Of a stretch of 64,000 bases of DNA, positions 20,931 through 31,775 are shown piece by piece (position 1 is the first letter of the stretch; every line of letters begins with the position of its first letter). The stretch comes from Vinca minor (Eukaryota; Streptophyta; Magnoliopsida; Gentianales; Apocynaceae), in assembly GCA_026122235.1 (NCBI GenBank), contig JAOCZM010000015.1, positions 13,355,001 through 13,419,000 on the forward strand. The letters are read 5' to 3'. Both the position numbers and the translations under genes were made by a program. Under the pieces are notes generated by a model. The model saw only the letters and a program-made list of their open reading frames with translations. It had not been told where the DNA came from and ran no database searches.

Positions 20931-22702
20931 AAGTTCACTTACTTTTGTAGCTAGGCTATTGACTTCTTCCTTCAGGAATTCCTTACGGGCCTGTCTGACG
21001 AGCCCTTTCAATTCTTTTCTTTAGCGAGTGATTAGCAGAGGCAGACATTCCATACAAATCTTTCTGATTTGCTAGCTTCTCAAATCCCATTTTTTCATCG
21101 GGTGAATTCTAAGGTTCCCAAACAATCCATGAAGACACAAAAAAAAAAAAAACAGTAAACACTTCGCTGGGACACAATGGCCATTTCGTATTATCTTAGA
21201 AGTGGAAGAAGATAATGATGGATCCTATAGTATTTCGTAATTTTGAAGCCGAATAAAATTGTATAATCAACTGATAACAAAAAGGAATGGACCACCCTTT
21301 CGCCAAAAAATAAGAATTATAAATAAATACAAGGACCACCTGAAATCAATTTTATCCACACAATTTTTACTTGAAGTCAATTTTATTGGTGTCATCCTAT
21401 TCAATTATTCATTATATACACACTATAGGAGACTTCATTATTGGTACTTTTTTTTTTTTTTTAACATGAATAAAAGTATTAAATGATATACTCTGGATGG
21501 GAAAGTTATTTTAAGAAAACTCTAATTCAGATCTTACATTTTAACGAAACAAAAATTGCAAAGAGGAATGCATAAATCACATTACTAATTTTGAATTTTT
21601 ATTGAATACTTCTTTCATGAACTTTATGGTTAAGGTCTTGAAATCTCAACTCCTCCACACCGTGTATATAAATTAACATACTTCATCCATTTCATAATAT
21701 AAGTCGTTTATAACGTATAACAAAAATTAAGAAAGCAAAAAAGCAATGTACTTTATTAGTCAAAATATCAATATTACTCTCTTAAATAAAATTTGTATAC
21801 CATTAATTCTATGGATCTTGCTAGGCTACTAGAATTATTTGCTAAAAGATTTACTAAAATAGTTTTTCGGACCTTTTTGCCCTTATAGTTGGGTGAATCC
21901 CTTATACCAGCAGGGGGTAAGATAATCATTTAACACCCTCAATTTGGGGGTTTAGGGTTTCTATCCCCAAAATTCTAGGAGTAAATCATTTTCCTAATTC
22001 TATTTAAAAGAGTAATATTTATATTTTAACAAACAAAATATCTTATTTTTTGTTTTTTTTTTAAATTTTCGCTACATGTTATAAATCACTAGGGCCTATT
22101 TTCATTTCAAAAAGTAAGTATTGTGAACTAGGAAAAACTCTTTTTTGCAACTTAACCATTTCGGATTCCTCCATTGTTTAATTTGAGAATGAACTGTTCG
22201 AACATGTGTGGTAAGGTAATAAGGTGAGGCAAGAATTCTACTATGCAAATGACAACACAAATAGGAAAAAAATTTCTATGGGACTGTCCTTATGGGTACC
22301 CGTGAGACATGAAAGCATGTAGAACCCACCCTACAGGTGAGTCATGTCTCAAATTATGTGAGAGGAGTATGAGACCATACCCACAAGGTCCGCCTCATGC
22401 CAGACCTACCCCACAAATAGAGTAAGCAAAGATTACGCCAATGAGCAACGTCACACATCACCTCATTTTTGCTTCACTTATTCAACACATGATGATAATA
22501 TTGATCTTTAATCAATCGCATTAACTTTAATCAGAAAATTTATTTGTAATCGCCTTCTTATTTAATCATTTAGCCATCTTAATTAGCCACTAATGACTAC
22601 CTAGCTAATTAACAAGCGTCACTACTATGACGAACTAGTATATGCAACTCGAATAACGTCACCAACAACTCTCCGCAATCCCAAAAGATGTCATATTTTT
22701 TT
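20931..22702. other. Intergenic stretch with repeat remnants
   Basis: About 21680-21830 is a partial Stowaway-like repeat. About 21880-22010 shares the block 'ctaggagtaaatcattttccta' and 'acaccctcaatttgg' with 46110-46200, marking another dispersed repeat. About 22270-22410 is a loose inverted repeat around 'gtgagacatg'. No gene. Confidence 0.4.
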
Positions 22703-22863
22703 GGCAAAAAATTATCTGTTTCCTGTGTATATATCCCCATTTTTGTATTTAATCAATCACAATTCGTCATGTGTATATATAATTATAAAAAATATTCACA
22801 TAACGAATTTTGATTGGTCGAAAAAATGAATAGATACATATACGGAGACAGAAGATTTTCACT
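22703..22863. mobile_element. Mutator-type MITE copy (recurring ~150-bp family)
   Basis: The left end is GGCAAAAAATTATCTG and the right end GACAGAAGATTTTCAC, around the core 'gtcatgtgtatatataatt'. T-rich flanks make the 9-bp duplication ambiguous (about 7 of 9). Confidence 0.65.
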
Positions 22864-23206
22864 TCTTTTTTTGGGTTTGTAGGCTCCTACATTTGTTGGG
22901 TTTATCTTTTAGTTCCAACGTAGTCATGTGACGCTTTTGAAATGTGTCTGTTTTGTTTGAGATTGAAAAAGTAGATTGTTTGTAAGAAAATTATAAATTT
23001 GAGATTTTTGTATTGAAGAATGTGTTTGTTTTGTTTTTTTTTTCTCTTGAAAATTATATTAATTTTGAGAGAATGAATGTAATAAAGCATTGTATTTTGT
23101 TTGGGACCAAACGTTTACTCTAATCCTACCCTCACCTTAATTTCCTTCTATTTCCACCCTTGAAAACTACATTTGTTTACTCTAAATATTAACCTTAATT
23201 AGTACT

Positions 23207-23390
23207 ACCTTACCTCTATTCCTAAATATAAGACTTTTATTATATATTGCGAAAATTAAGGGGAAAAAAATTAAGATGCTTTTGTAATCAAAATATCAAT
23301 ATTATTCTTTTAAATAGAATTAACTGGTATACAAGTCATATTTAAGAGAGTAATAATGAAAATCTTATATTTAGAAAATGGAGGGAATAT
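23207..23390. mobile_element. Stowaway-like MITE
   Basis: The ends are inverted: 'cctaaatataagac' at the left and 'cttatatttagaaaatggaggg' at the right. The 'tatttaagagagtaata' block is shared with the copies at 25625-25858 and 57160-57378. Confidence 0.6.
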
Positions 23391-23901
23391 AGAATATTAG
23401 ATCAATATAACCATATGTTCATAAATTGTTGATACATAGCCCAGTCTTTTTTACTCTCTTTCCATGCCAAACTTCAAGATATGTGATACTTCGACTAGGT
23501 ATTTTGTATTATACACTTTTTTACTCGAGTTTTTCTTCTTTATTCCTCTTTTTGAACAAAGACATATATTGGTACATTCCCCTTTGACATTGGGAAAAAG
23601 GACTCGAGGGCCACATAGGGAATCACATGTAAAGAAATATATACAATAATTGTCCTTCATCACTGTTTCCCTTAAAATAAACCCTAAAATTGTCACTATG
23701 AAAGACTTTATTAATACAAGGGAATCACCAAACTCTCGCCATCAACACCTGATGTGCTGAACTGATGATCAGTAGCCCAAACAAAATCTTAAAATATTCC
23801 AGCAGCCTCTTACCTTAATGATCTACGTCCACTCTGATGAATATTGTTAAATGTCCTCAGGACCACGAGACCTATATATTCTTTGCTGAATTTTTTCTAC
23901 T

Positions 23902-23911
23902 CTATATATAA
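23902..23911 (+). promoter_or_regulatory. TATA box of the ERF gene
   Basis: CTATATATAA lies about 70 bp before the ATG at 23973. Confidence 0.6.
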
Positions 23912-23972
23912 GTTTCATAAATTCATCATCGTATAATTAAATCATCAACTTGGGGGAAAACAAATTTTTAAA

Positions 23973-24398
23973 ATGGCAGATGAGGATACTGAAAATAAAT
24001 CCAAAGAAGATGTGAAATATAGGGGTGTGAGAAGGCGTCCGTGGGGGAAATTCGCGGCTGAGATTCGTGATATAAACAAGAATGCAGTTCGTGATAGGGT
24101 ATGGTTAGGGACATTTGCTACAGCTGAGGAGGCGGCAAGAGCTTACGATAGGGCTGCATTTGCAATGAGAGGTTCTTTAGCTGTTCTTAACTTCCCTGAA
24201 GAATATCCTCAGGCGGCTGCCTCCTCCTCTGGACCATCCTCCGCGGCTGCTGCCTCGTCATCATCATCATCATCGTACAATGTGGGAAGAAACCCGACTA
24301 GGCAGGGCCATGAAATTATTGAATTTGAGTACTTGGATGATACGCTCTTAGAGGAACTCCTCCAGTATGAAGAAGATACGAATGCTCACAAGAAATAA
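23973..24398 (+). CDS. AP2/ERF transcription factor, small group-IX type (ERF095-098-like)
   Basis: A single-exon protein of 141 residues. The AP2/ERF DNA-binding domain (about 16-78) shows KYRGVRRRPWGKFAAEIRD, VWLGTFATAEEAARAYDRAAF and LAVLNFPEE. Ala and Asp at the usual ERF positions indicate GCC-box binding. A Ser/Ala-rich linker follows. The C-terminus EIIEFEYLDDTLLEELLQ is the acidic EDLL-type activation motif of small group IX ERFs. Such nuclear factors act in ethylene, jasmonate and pathogen responses. Odd point: two extra residues (about D41-R42) sit between EIRD and VWLG compared with the ERFs at 28902-29327 and 42750-43469. The start is clear, with ATG soon after a TATA box. Confidence 0.92.
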   Translation: MADEDTENKSKEDVKYRGVRRRPWGKFAAEIRDINKNAVRDRVWLGTFATAEEAARAYDRAAFAMRGSLAVLNFPEEYPQAAASSSGPSSAAAASSSSSSSYNVGRNPTRQGHEIIEFEYLDDTLLEELLQYEEDTNAHKK

Positions 24399-25177
24399 GT
24401 TCCACTTGAAGGAAAATTTTATTATAGACCTACTCCATTGATCCCCTACTTGTACAAGTAGTGCGACTGGGAAAAAAAAAATGAGTCGAGTGTGAGTACA
24501 AGATAGAATAATTTATTTTTTTTCTATTTCCTCTGAGATTATATATGTATTTGTGTGTATGGTTTTGAAAAAGACTAACCGTGACTTAACCATTGTGTTA
24601 TGGCCCACGAAATGAAGATCCTGGACAAAAAGCTACAGTTTGTCCTTTACTACTTATCATGATCTTCTCTAAATAATGGATAACGTGTGATTTTGATTGG
24701 CTTGGATTTAATAATAATAGTCATTATTTATGGCTTCTTTTTAAGGGTGGTAAAAGGAATTGGATCCCGTTTAAGAACAGAATTCTCACATAAAAAATTA
24801 ATCCAAATACACACTAAATCTAATTAAATAGAAATCCCATCTAAATTAATCTGTTTTTTTTTAAAAAAACAATTTACTGCAATCTTGATACATGTTTTAT
24901 AAACAAGTTATATTGATGGCAAAAAGTAAGGTTTCTAGAACAAGTTATATTAACGGCAAAATACATCCATAATTTATATTAACAAGTTATATTGGTGTAA
25001 TTGAGAGTGTACTAGAAGATTCATAATCAAATCCCAGACTTAAATTCACATTCTTTTTTAATTTAGTAGATTTTTATCATAATTTTTAAATTTGTATCTC
25101 CTTGATACGTTGAAATAATAGTATTATTTCTATCTCAATAAGAATGCCCACATGTACCACCTCTCTATTCATTCACT
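24399..25177. other. 3' flank of the ERF and intergenic DNA
   Basis: Probable 3'UTR to about 24600. After that AT-rich DNA in which 'aacaagttatatt' recurs three times (about 24903, 24948 and 24982). No gene. Confidence 0.4.
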
Positions 25178-25370
25178 CATTCCATCAGTGGCGGAGCCAG
25201 GATTGAAGTTTAGGGGGGGCGGTAGTAGAAAAAATTGAAAATTCTTGGGGGGGCCGTAGTATAATTTTTGCACCGTTGGATATATATATATACCTAGTAT
25301 ATAAAAAAATTGAAAATTCTTGGGGGGCCAGGGCCCCCTGCCCCTCTTATGCTCCACCCCTGCATTCCAT
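25178..25370. mobile_element. hAT-type MITE with perfect 8-bp duplication
   Basis: The element at 25186-25362 starts CAGTGGCGGAGCCAGG and ends GCTCCACCCCTG. It is flanked by CATTCCAT at 25178-25185 and 25363-25370. The interior contains two copies of 'aaaattgaaaattcttgggggg'. Confidence 0.8.
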
Positions 25371-25624
25371 TATTAAAATAAATGAATAGAGAAGTGAACA
25401 TTTAATTTAGAGAATAGAGTAATCAATAATAATAACTAATTTTTTTTTAACTCAATAATAATCTTTTGCACTGCATAAGAGTTGAAATTGAGAGTAATGT
25501 CACTTGTGAGTACGTCCTCGTTCATGCATCACTCTTGCGTTACAATGAAGAATGATGCAAATAACTTTCCAAATAAAACAAGAAAGAAAATACATCCATG
25601 CGTCCTTTTCCTACCCACTAGTTT

Positions 25625-25858
25625 AGTACTCTATCCAATCCTTATTAAGACTTTAGCGAAAATTAAGGAAGTAAAAATTAATATGTTATTTTAATTAAAA
25701 TATCAATATTCCTCTCTTAAATATAATTAATGGTATACAAATTATATTTAAGAGAGAAATATTAATATTTTAATTAATAAAATATTTTGTTATTTATTCT
25801 TTAATTTTTACTGCATATTTTAAAAGTCTTATATTAAGGAATGAAAGGAGGAATACGC
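25625..25858. mobile_element. Stowaway-like MITE
   Basis: Inverted ends around 'ccttattaagacttt' and 'aaaagtcttatattaaggaatgaaaggagg', with the shared 'tatttaagagagaaatatt' interior. Confidence 0.55.
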
Positions 25859-26785
25859 ATTCCAATTTAAGGAAGTAGGGGGGAATCCAAATCCTGTTCT
25901 TGGATGCGACTGCATTCGTCTTCATCCAATTAAGCAGGTGTTTTATTATTTGCATATTCTAAATTAATCCCACCTACCCCCCTAGCTAGCTCTCCCCTCC
26001 CCTTCCCCTTCCCCTTCCCCCTCGCCCAATAACAAGAAAATTCCCGAATCTTTAACATATATTATTTGAGAATATTAATGATTCATACAAAAAAGAAAAA
26101 AATGGATCCGAAAGTGCCAAAGTTGATATCTTTTCCCATCAATATTAGATTTTATGCGAATGAGATGAATGGCTGGTGAAATTGGAAAATAAAAATTGCA
26201 ATAATGGTGACCTAAATGAGCTAATGCAAGCAGTTATTTAAACAGTTTAATGAATTAAATATGTTTTAACCTCTATTCTTAAACTTTTAAAGTTTATTTA
26301 AGCATGTCCTAATCAACCTAGATCTACATGCATTTAGTGACGTGATATTGATGACAATTAAGGTTGCATAATATTGTGATATCAACTTCGGTGTCTCCTA
26401 TGATCGAAGAGGTTGCGTAATTATAATTCGCATGAAACATGATCAGCATATTTTTCGTCATCGTGCTATTGAAAAATACAAGTTGTCATTTGGAGTTTAT
26501 CTATCTATTAAGTAGAGCGGCTAAGATAGTTAGATTTTCTAATTCTATTGTAATTTGAAAAAATGGTGAAGGACATGTTAAGAGTTTTTCTCATCTTATT
26601 GTGTCCAAACCTGCTCTTGCACCGTATATTAGGCCTAGCAGCGAAAGGACGCATACAAAGTAAAGAAGAAGAAACATTAAACAAGTACTTAATGTAGGCT
26701 TGATATATCATCATAAACCTACATAATTTACATTTTTATGAAGGGAATATATAATTTTTGCAAATCATCACAATGTCTGAATTTT
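25859..26785. other. Intergenic stretch, nothing recognised
   Basis: Includes a CCCCTT tandem tract near 25997-26022. No ORF with family resemblance. Confidence 0.4.
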
Positions 26786-27145
26786 CGTTAGAATTATTAT
26801 CTGATTTTCTTTTTTTTTTTGAAGCCCATATGGGTGCATTCATTAATTAATCAAAAAGATATCATTTGAGATCGCAGACATAATAGGAAGGGGAAAATAT
26901 CTATCCCAACTCGTGGAAGAATGTTCATGACCCAGACTAGCTAAATAATGAGCAAGGTAGTTGTTAGACAGTTTAACAAAAGAGATATTAACTGAGCCAA
27001 AAGAATGCAGAGACAAATCTTGCAAAATCAAAAATAGCACCCAGAAAGGAAAAAATCTTGTTCCGGACATCGAAGGTGAGTGATGACCTCCAGACAGTCG
27101 CCTTCAATGCTGAATTATGATTTCCGTTAGAATTATTATCTGATT
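26786..27145 (-). mobile_element. 5'-truncated LINE insertion with 21-bp duplication
   Basis: The insert at 26807-27124 is bounded by a 21-bp direct repeat at 26786-26806 and 27125-27145 (starting CGTTAGAATT). On the minus strand it ends in an A run (T run at about 26807-26821) and encodes the very C-terminus of a LINE RNase H domain: EGDCLEV near the 5' end, then FVKLSNNYLAHYLASLGHE and a stop. Severe 5' truncation, long duplication and an A tail are diagnostic of L1-type target-primed insertion. The gene remnant is not functional. Confidence 0.85.
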
Positions 27146-27256
27146 GGTACCGAGTTTTCAATTTCAAGTGAATATTTATTTGAATAAATAAATAAAACAT
27201 AAAATTTATCAAGAATTATCTTATTTGTTTTTTTATTAAAAAAAAATCAATGTTAA

Positions 27257-28831
27257 AATATTGTAGAATTTTTTAAATGCGGAAACCCCAGTATTTAAAT
27301 AAAATAATTTGGGTGGTGAGTGAGTTGAGTACAAAACACAGAGATCAAATCTCACAATACTAAGGAGAGAAGTAGACAATATACTATGTATCGACTTTCA
27401 AATTCATAACGATCTATAATCCTAACCACTCTACAAATCTACTCCAGACCACATCCAAACCCACAAAGAATACGTAGACAATTCTCCTATTTATATAGGA
27501 GTCAAACCTAATAGGATCTCTACTATATCTAGTAAATATAATCTGACTAGAATACTACTAAAACAAACATAATACAATAAAACTATTAATTATCAAAACT
27601 AAATATTCTAAAAAATAATAAGCTTCATTTAATAATTCCAAATTGCCTCCCTTAAATCAAGCTTGGCAATAAAATTTGTGCAAACAACTTTCTTCTTCGT
27701 ATGAGGAGAAGGTAAAATCTTATATTCCGCAAACAACTTCATTAATAACTCATCTTTATCAAAGAAATGAATCAAATCTACCAATTCAGATTCAATCTCA
27801 TAATAACTATTTGAGATTAAAGATTTTACTCCTCTGAAATATATACCGACTTCAAATTTGCTTGCATATACATTAGCTCGTCAACGTGGATTTCTTCCTA
27901 TTCCGGGACATCATCAACTACTTCTTCAATTTCAACTTGAATAAATGAAATAAGATCATGGTTTTTAAAAGGTCTTACAATCTCAATTTTTTCAATAACA
28001 GAAAATTTATTAATTTTAGTACCATTATCACCATATTCATCATCAAAGAATGAATACAAATATTGATTTGATATCTCAGAATTTTCACCAATCCCATTCT
28101 CGTTTCTCTGGTCATCCAGGACATGCAACAAACCAATGTCTACCAAATAATTCACCTCAATAATTTTATCCACCACAGGAAACATCTTTTTGTTGTTTCC
28201 CTTCTCATCACTCTCTTCCTCTTTCGACACTCCCTCCTCAATTAAATTTTCAACACTAACATTATCACAATTATCTGTCAAATCAATAATTTGTGAAGAA
28301 TCTTGCATTAACAATTCATCATCGATTGTAGCACTCAACGAATAAACTACATCAATATTACCTTGAGAGGAATCTGTCGAATTATTATTTCCGCAATCAT
28401 CCAAATCAATAGTTTATTCCAACTCAACGAAAGAACTACATATCAAATCCGAGAAATCCAAATATTCAATTTCATCACATAACACTAGCTCTGATACCAA
28501 TTGTAGTATTTTTTAAATGCGGAAACCCCATTATTTAAATAAAATAATTTGGGTGGTGAGTGGGTGGAGTACAAAACACATAGACCAAATCTCTATAATC
28601 CTAACCACTCCACAAATCTACTCAATACCACACCCAAAGCCACAAAGAATACGTAGACAACTCTACTATTTATATAGGAGTCAAATCTAATATAATATCT
28701 AAAATATCTATGAAATATAATCTGACCAGGATACTAATAAAGCAAACCTAATACAATAAAACTAGTAATTACCAAAATTAAATATTCTCATAAATAAATA
28801 ATAAGCTTAATTTAATAATTCCAACAAATAC
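27257..28831 (-). mobile_element. Small LTR retrotransposon (TRIM-like), minus orientation
   Basis: Two direct repeats, 28502-28826 (5' LTR) and 27262-27643 (3' LTR), bound a ~860-bp interior. Just inside the 5' LTR the minus strand reads TGGTATCAGAGC (28499-28488), the primer-binding site complementary to initiator Met-tRNA. Just before the 3' LTR it reads TTTAAGGGAGGCA, a polypurine tract (about 27656-27644). The 5' LTR runs from TGTTGG to CTACA. Flanks AATAT (27257-27261) and AATAC (28827-28831) match at 4 of 5. The interior has no gag, protease or reverse transcriptase motifs, so the element must be non-autonomous. The left LTR carries ~57 bp absent from the right one, with TCT microhomology at the junction. 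Confidence 0.85.
27898..28404 (-). CDS. Unknown acidic ORF inside the small LTR element
   Basis: This 168-residue frame starts MDDCGNNNSTDSSQGN and is very rich in Asp, Glu and Asn. It has no domain I recognise. The same frame is open upstream to the primer-binding site apart from one TAA: CDEIEYLDFSDLICSS, then FVELE, then the stop, then TIDLDDCG. The ancestral protein was therefore probably longer and began near the 5' LTR. It is not a recognisable Gag, since no zinc knuckle is seen. Confidence 0.4.
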   Translation of the reverse strand: MDDCGNNNSTDSSQGNIDVVYSLSATIDDELLMQDSSQIIDLTDNCDNVSVENLIEEGVSKEEESDEKGNNKKMFPVVDKIIEVNYLVDIGLLHVLDDQRNENGIGENSEISNQYLYSFFDDEYGDNGTKINKFSVIEKIEIVRPFKNHDLISFIQVEIEEVVDDVPE

Positions 28832-28901
28832 AAATCAATCAATTTGGGGGGAAAAATTAAAGAATAACAATATAAAAAGAATCAGAAATATCCCACATTG
28901 G

Positions 28902-29327
28902 CTAAGAATTCCTATGCCTTTCAGTATTCTGCGTTTGCGATCCAAGAAGATCCTCCAGCAACTTATTATCCAAGTACTCAAATTCAATAACATTCCCATC
29001 TTGGCCTCTTGGTGCAACAGGCTGAGTAGTCTGAGAACTCGGACGAACTGAAGTAGATGACGAAGATGCCCCTGAAAAATTGAAACTTGGTCCAGCATTT
29101 CTATAATGGCCATCATTTGGGAAGTTAAGAATAGCTTGGTGACCTCTCAATGCATATGCAGCTCTATCGTATGCCCTAGCAGCTTCTTCAGCAGTATCGA
29201 ACGTACCCAACCATAATCGAGCTCCATTTCTTGTTGGATCGCGAATTTCAGCTGCGAATTTCCCCCATGGTCTCCTCCTAATGCCCCGATACTTGGGTTC
29301 CTTTCGTCCATTTTCTTCGTTCTCCAT
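28902..29327 (-). CDS. AP2/ERF transcription factor, small group-IX type (ERF095-098-like)
   Basis: An intronless gene of 141 residues starting MENEENGRKEP. The AP2 domain (about 12-72) has KYRGIRRRPWGKFAAEIRD, ARLWLGTFDTAEEAARAYDRAAY and AILNFPND, with standard spacing. After a Ser/Thr-rich linker, VIEFEYLDNKLLEDLL is the EDLL-type activation motif. It is a nuclear GCC-box binder of the ethylene/jasmonate/defence group. It is the same length and architecture as the ERF at 23973-24398 on the opposite strand, so the two are probably an old local duplicate pair. The TRIM-like element ends only about 75 bp downstream of its stop, within the probable 3'UTR. Confidence 0.93.
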   Translation of the reverse strand: MENEENGRKEPKYRGIRRRPWGKFAAEIRDPTRNGARLWLGTFDTAEEAARAYDRAAYALRGHQAILNFPNDGHYRNAGPSFNFSGASSSSTSVRPSSQTTQPVAPRGQDGNVIEFEYLDNKLLEDLLGSQTQNTERHRNS

Positions 29328-29446
29328 GCAAGTAAATAAGTTCGAACTCTTTGATTCAGATTTGTTTCGGTTTTGAGTTCGATGTTTATATTCGAATTCG
29401 GTTCAAATTTGATGGCAAATTATGGTATTATTTGACAGCTGAGATG

Positions 29447-29456
29447 TTTATATAGT
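29447..29456 (-). promoter_or_regulatory. TATA box of the minus-strand ERF
   Basis: Minus strand ACTATATAAA, about 120 bp upstream of the ATG at 29327. Confidence 0.55.
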
Positions 29457-29618
29457 TTGGTTAGGCCAAAAAGAGAAAAAAATGAGTCATGCTTGACGCC
29501 TTGTGTTTGTGTACTTGGAATTTGACTATGTAGTAGTCCTTTTTATGGTTTCATTTTTCCTGGAAACTTCATTAGGCAAACAGTAAGAATGTGGCATTTG
29601 CTGATTCATTAGTGACAT

Positions 29619-29820
29619 GTTTTTTACGAGAAGTTTTATTTTGGTAGGCTACTAAGTTTGATAAGTTACATCCAAACCAATTAATTCAGTACACATAGGA
29701 AAGAGAATTGAAGAGAATTGATGTAAGTTCATTTATCTTTCCTACGTGTACTGTACTGATTGGCTTGGATATAAGTTATAAGTTAGTAGCCTACCAAGAT
29801 AAAACTACTCGTTTTTTACG
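29619..29820. mobile_element. Hairpin MITE, Mutator-like, 10-bp duplication
   Basis: The element at 29629-29810 is a near-complete palindrome. It starts AGAAGTTTTATTTTGGTAGG and ends with the inverted CCTACCAAGATAAAACTACT. It is flanked by GTTTTTTACG at 29619-29628 and 29811-29820. A second copy is at 47034-47207. It lies upstream of the ERF promoter. Confidence 0.8.
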
Positions 29821-30174
29821 GTAATACAAGTTGAATTATGTGTAGCACGTGTTCCCACTAAAAAAGATTAAAAGAATAATAGTATCAATCAATATATACA
29901 AATTTTTTATAGACATATGCATACCAAATCCTAAAAAATAAAATAGCCTCCTAATTTTTCTCATTTTTTGTGTTAATTTCCCATTTAAGTATTAGTATAT
30001 TTTCCTTGTTAAGTTATCAATCTATTTATTGTTCTTTTTCTCAAAAAAGTAAAAATAAAAATAATATCTTTATATTTTATACTACTGCATTTCATAACTA
30101 GTTTCTCAATCGTATTGCATAGGTTTGTCACCTATGCCCAAAAAATTTAACTTGATATTTTATAACATAATATA

Positions 30175-30343
30175 TACTTTATGGGCTCATTCTATTGTGG
30201 ATCTAATCTATTAGACTATGTGATTCAAAATTAACCACATCACTATATAATTATCTCTATCCTTATTCTGTAGTGATGTGGTCAATTCTGAAACACATGA
30301 TCAATGTGGACCAGGTTTACAACAGAAAAAATCTACTTTATGG
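30175..30343. mobile_element. Mutator-like MITE, 10-bp duplication
   Basis: The element at 30185-30333 is flanked by TACTTTATGG at 30175-30184 and 30334-30343. The interior carries inverted blocks 'accacatcactat' and 'gtagtgatgtggt'. A related fragment is at about 62990-63060. Confidence 0.7.
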
Positions 30344-31775
30344 ATAAGTAATTCTACTGACCCTAGGTACTGAATCCACCATTTTTTTTTATGAGTTGAC
30401 CGGTCAAAATAAGACTCAATGGATTACAGTCCATAGTTATCCTTAATACTGGGGGAATTCAAATAGGTCTGCAACACTTTTGTGAGATTGTCAGACAGTT
30501 GGATTTGAGATAGTTCATTTACCCCATGTAAATTTTAATCGATAAACAGTTTAAGTCACAATATGATATTTTTTCCGTTCAAATTGAATTGTAGAAATAT
30601 CTCATATTAACTAGTTTAGTACTTTCTATATTTCATAATAGTTTTTTTAAGTATTTTAGTATTGATTAAGAAAGAGGGGGACAAAAGAAATTGTTACATT
30701 TATACCCTTGATTAAATCTCGTCCCCCAACATATCTTGCTTTCTCTATATTATTAATATGAATAAAAGTAATTTTAAAAAACAAATTTAAAAAGTAAGAA
30801 ATAACATATATTTTGGGAAAAAATTAAAAAAAAACTAAAAATACTTCTATTCATAAATGTGAGGTAGCAGATACCAAGTCCAATGGACATTGAAGTCCAG
30901 ATTTCTCTACATTTGAAGAGAAACAATTATTCTCAATGGAGAAATCTGGACAAAATAATAACTTATGTATATTACAAATTTACAACAGTTATGATGAGAA
31001 ATCATATAAAGATCCTTCAAAGAATGATGAGGTTTTGGTAATGTCTAAAAGGAGATCTAAGAGTCAAACTCTAACATCACATCACTCGTTTTGGAGACCC
31101 AAAATACTCAAAAGAATGAGAACTATCATCAACTTGGATTAACATTAATTTCAGCTTTGAGACAGTTTGGTGTAACTGTCATTACTTTCGATCCGGGAAT
31201 CCAAAAGAGATCATTCCAGATGCTATGGAAAGATAAGAGGCAGATTTACAACTTTCATTAGAACACAAGATCAAATTCTGCCTGTAAGAGTTCCTAAATC
31301 GTCGTGCAAGTTACTACATCATGTTGTCCAGATTTTGGGCGAGAATTAATCTTTTTTTCCAAGTTTAGTTATTTATTTAATTTCCAGCCTTTTAGTATTT
31401 TATTATTATTAGTTATATCAACTTCCTCAAATAAAGGTCATGTGGTCCAAGCAGTTGTTTAGTTTAAGGAACAACTACTTTGTGCTGTTTTTTGTGTTGT
31501 TTACCTAGTCCGGGGTGTGGACTTTTTTCTGTTATCATAGTGTTTACACCACACCATTGTATAACTTTTATTTTTCATGTATTTTCGTTTTATCTTTTGA
31601 TTGTAATGGTCTTAGCTATTTTATGATTAATGGGTAAATTCTTATTTAGCAAAAAAAAAAAGTTTAAAGAAGTTACTTATTTACTAGTTTACTTAGGATT
31701 CTATTTTATTTCCTAGTTTTATTATTGTACTTACATTGAGCCGAATTTAGCTCCTATTTAAGGACCAAACTCGAC
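30344..31775 (+). other. Intergenic; possible LINE 3' remnant
   Basis: About 30880-31661 is somewhat less AT-rich, has broken open frames (for example KSQTLTSHHSFWRPKILKRM at about 31050-31125) and ends in TTTAGC followed by an A run at 31651-31661. This fits a decayed non-LTR retrotransposon 3' end, but I found no diagnostic motif or target duplication. Confidence 0.3.

Noticed and set aside
25997..26022. CCCCTT tract as telomere-like repeat
   Set aside because: Plant telomeres are CCCTAAA. This short tract is a simple low-complexity repeat.
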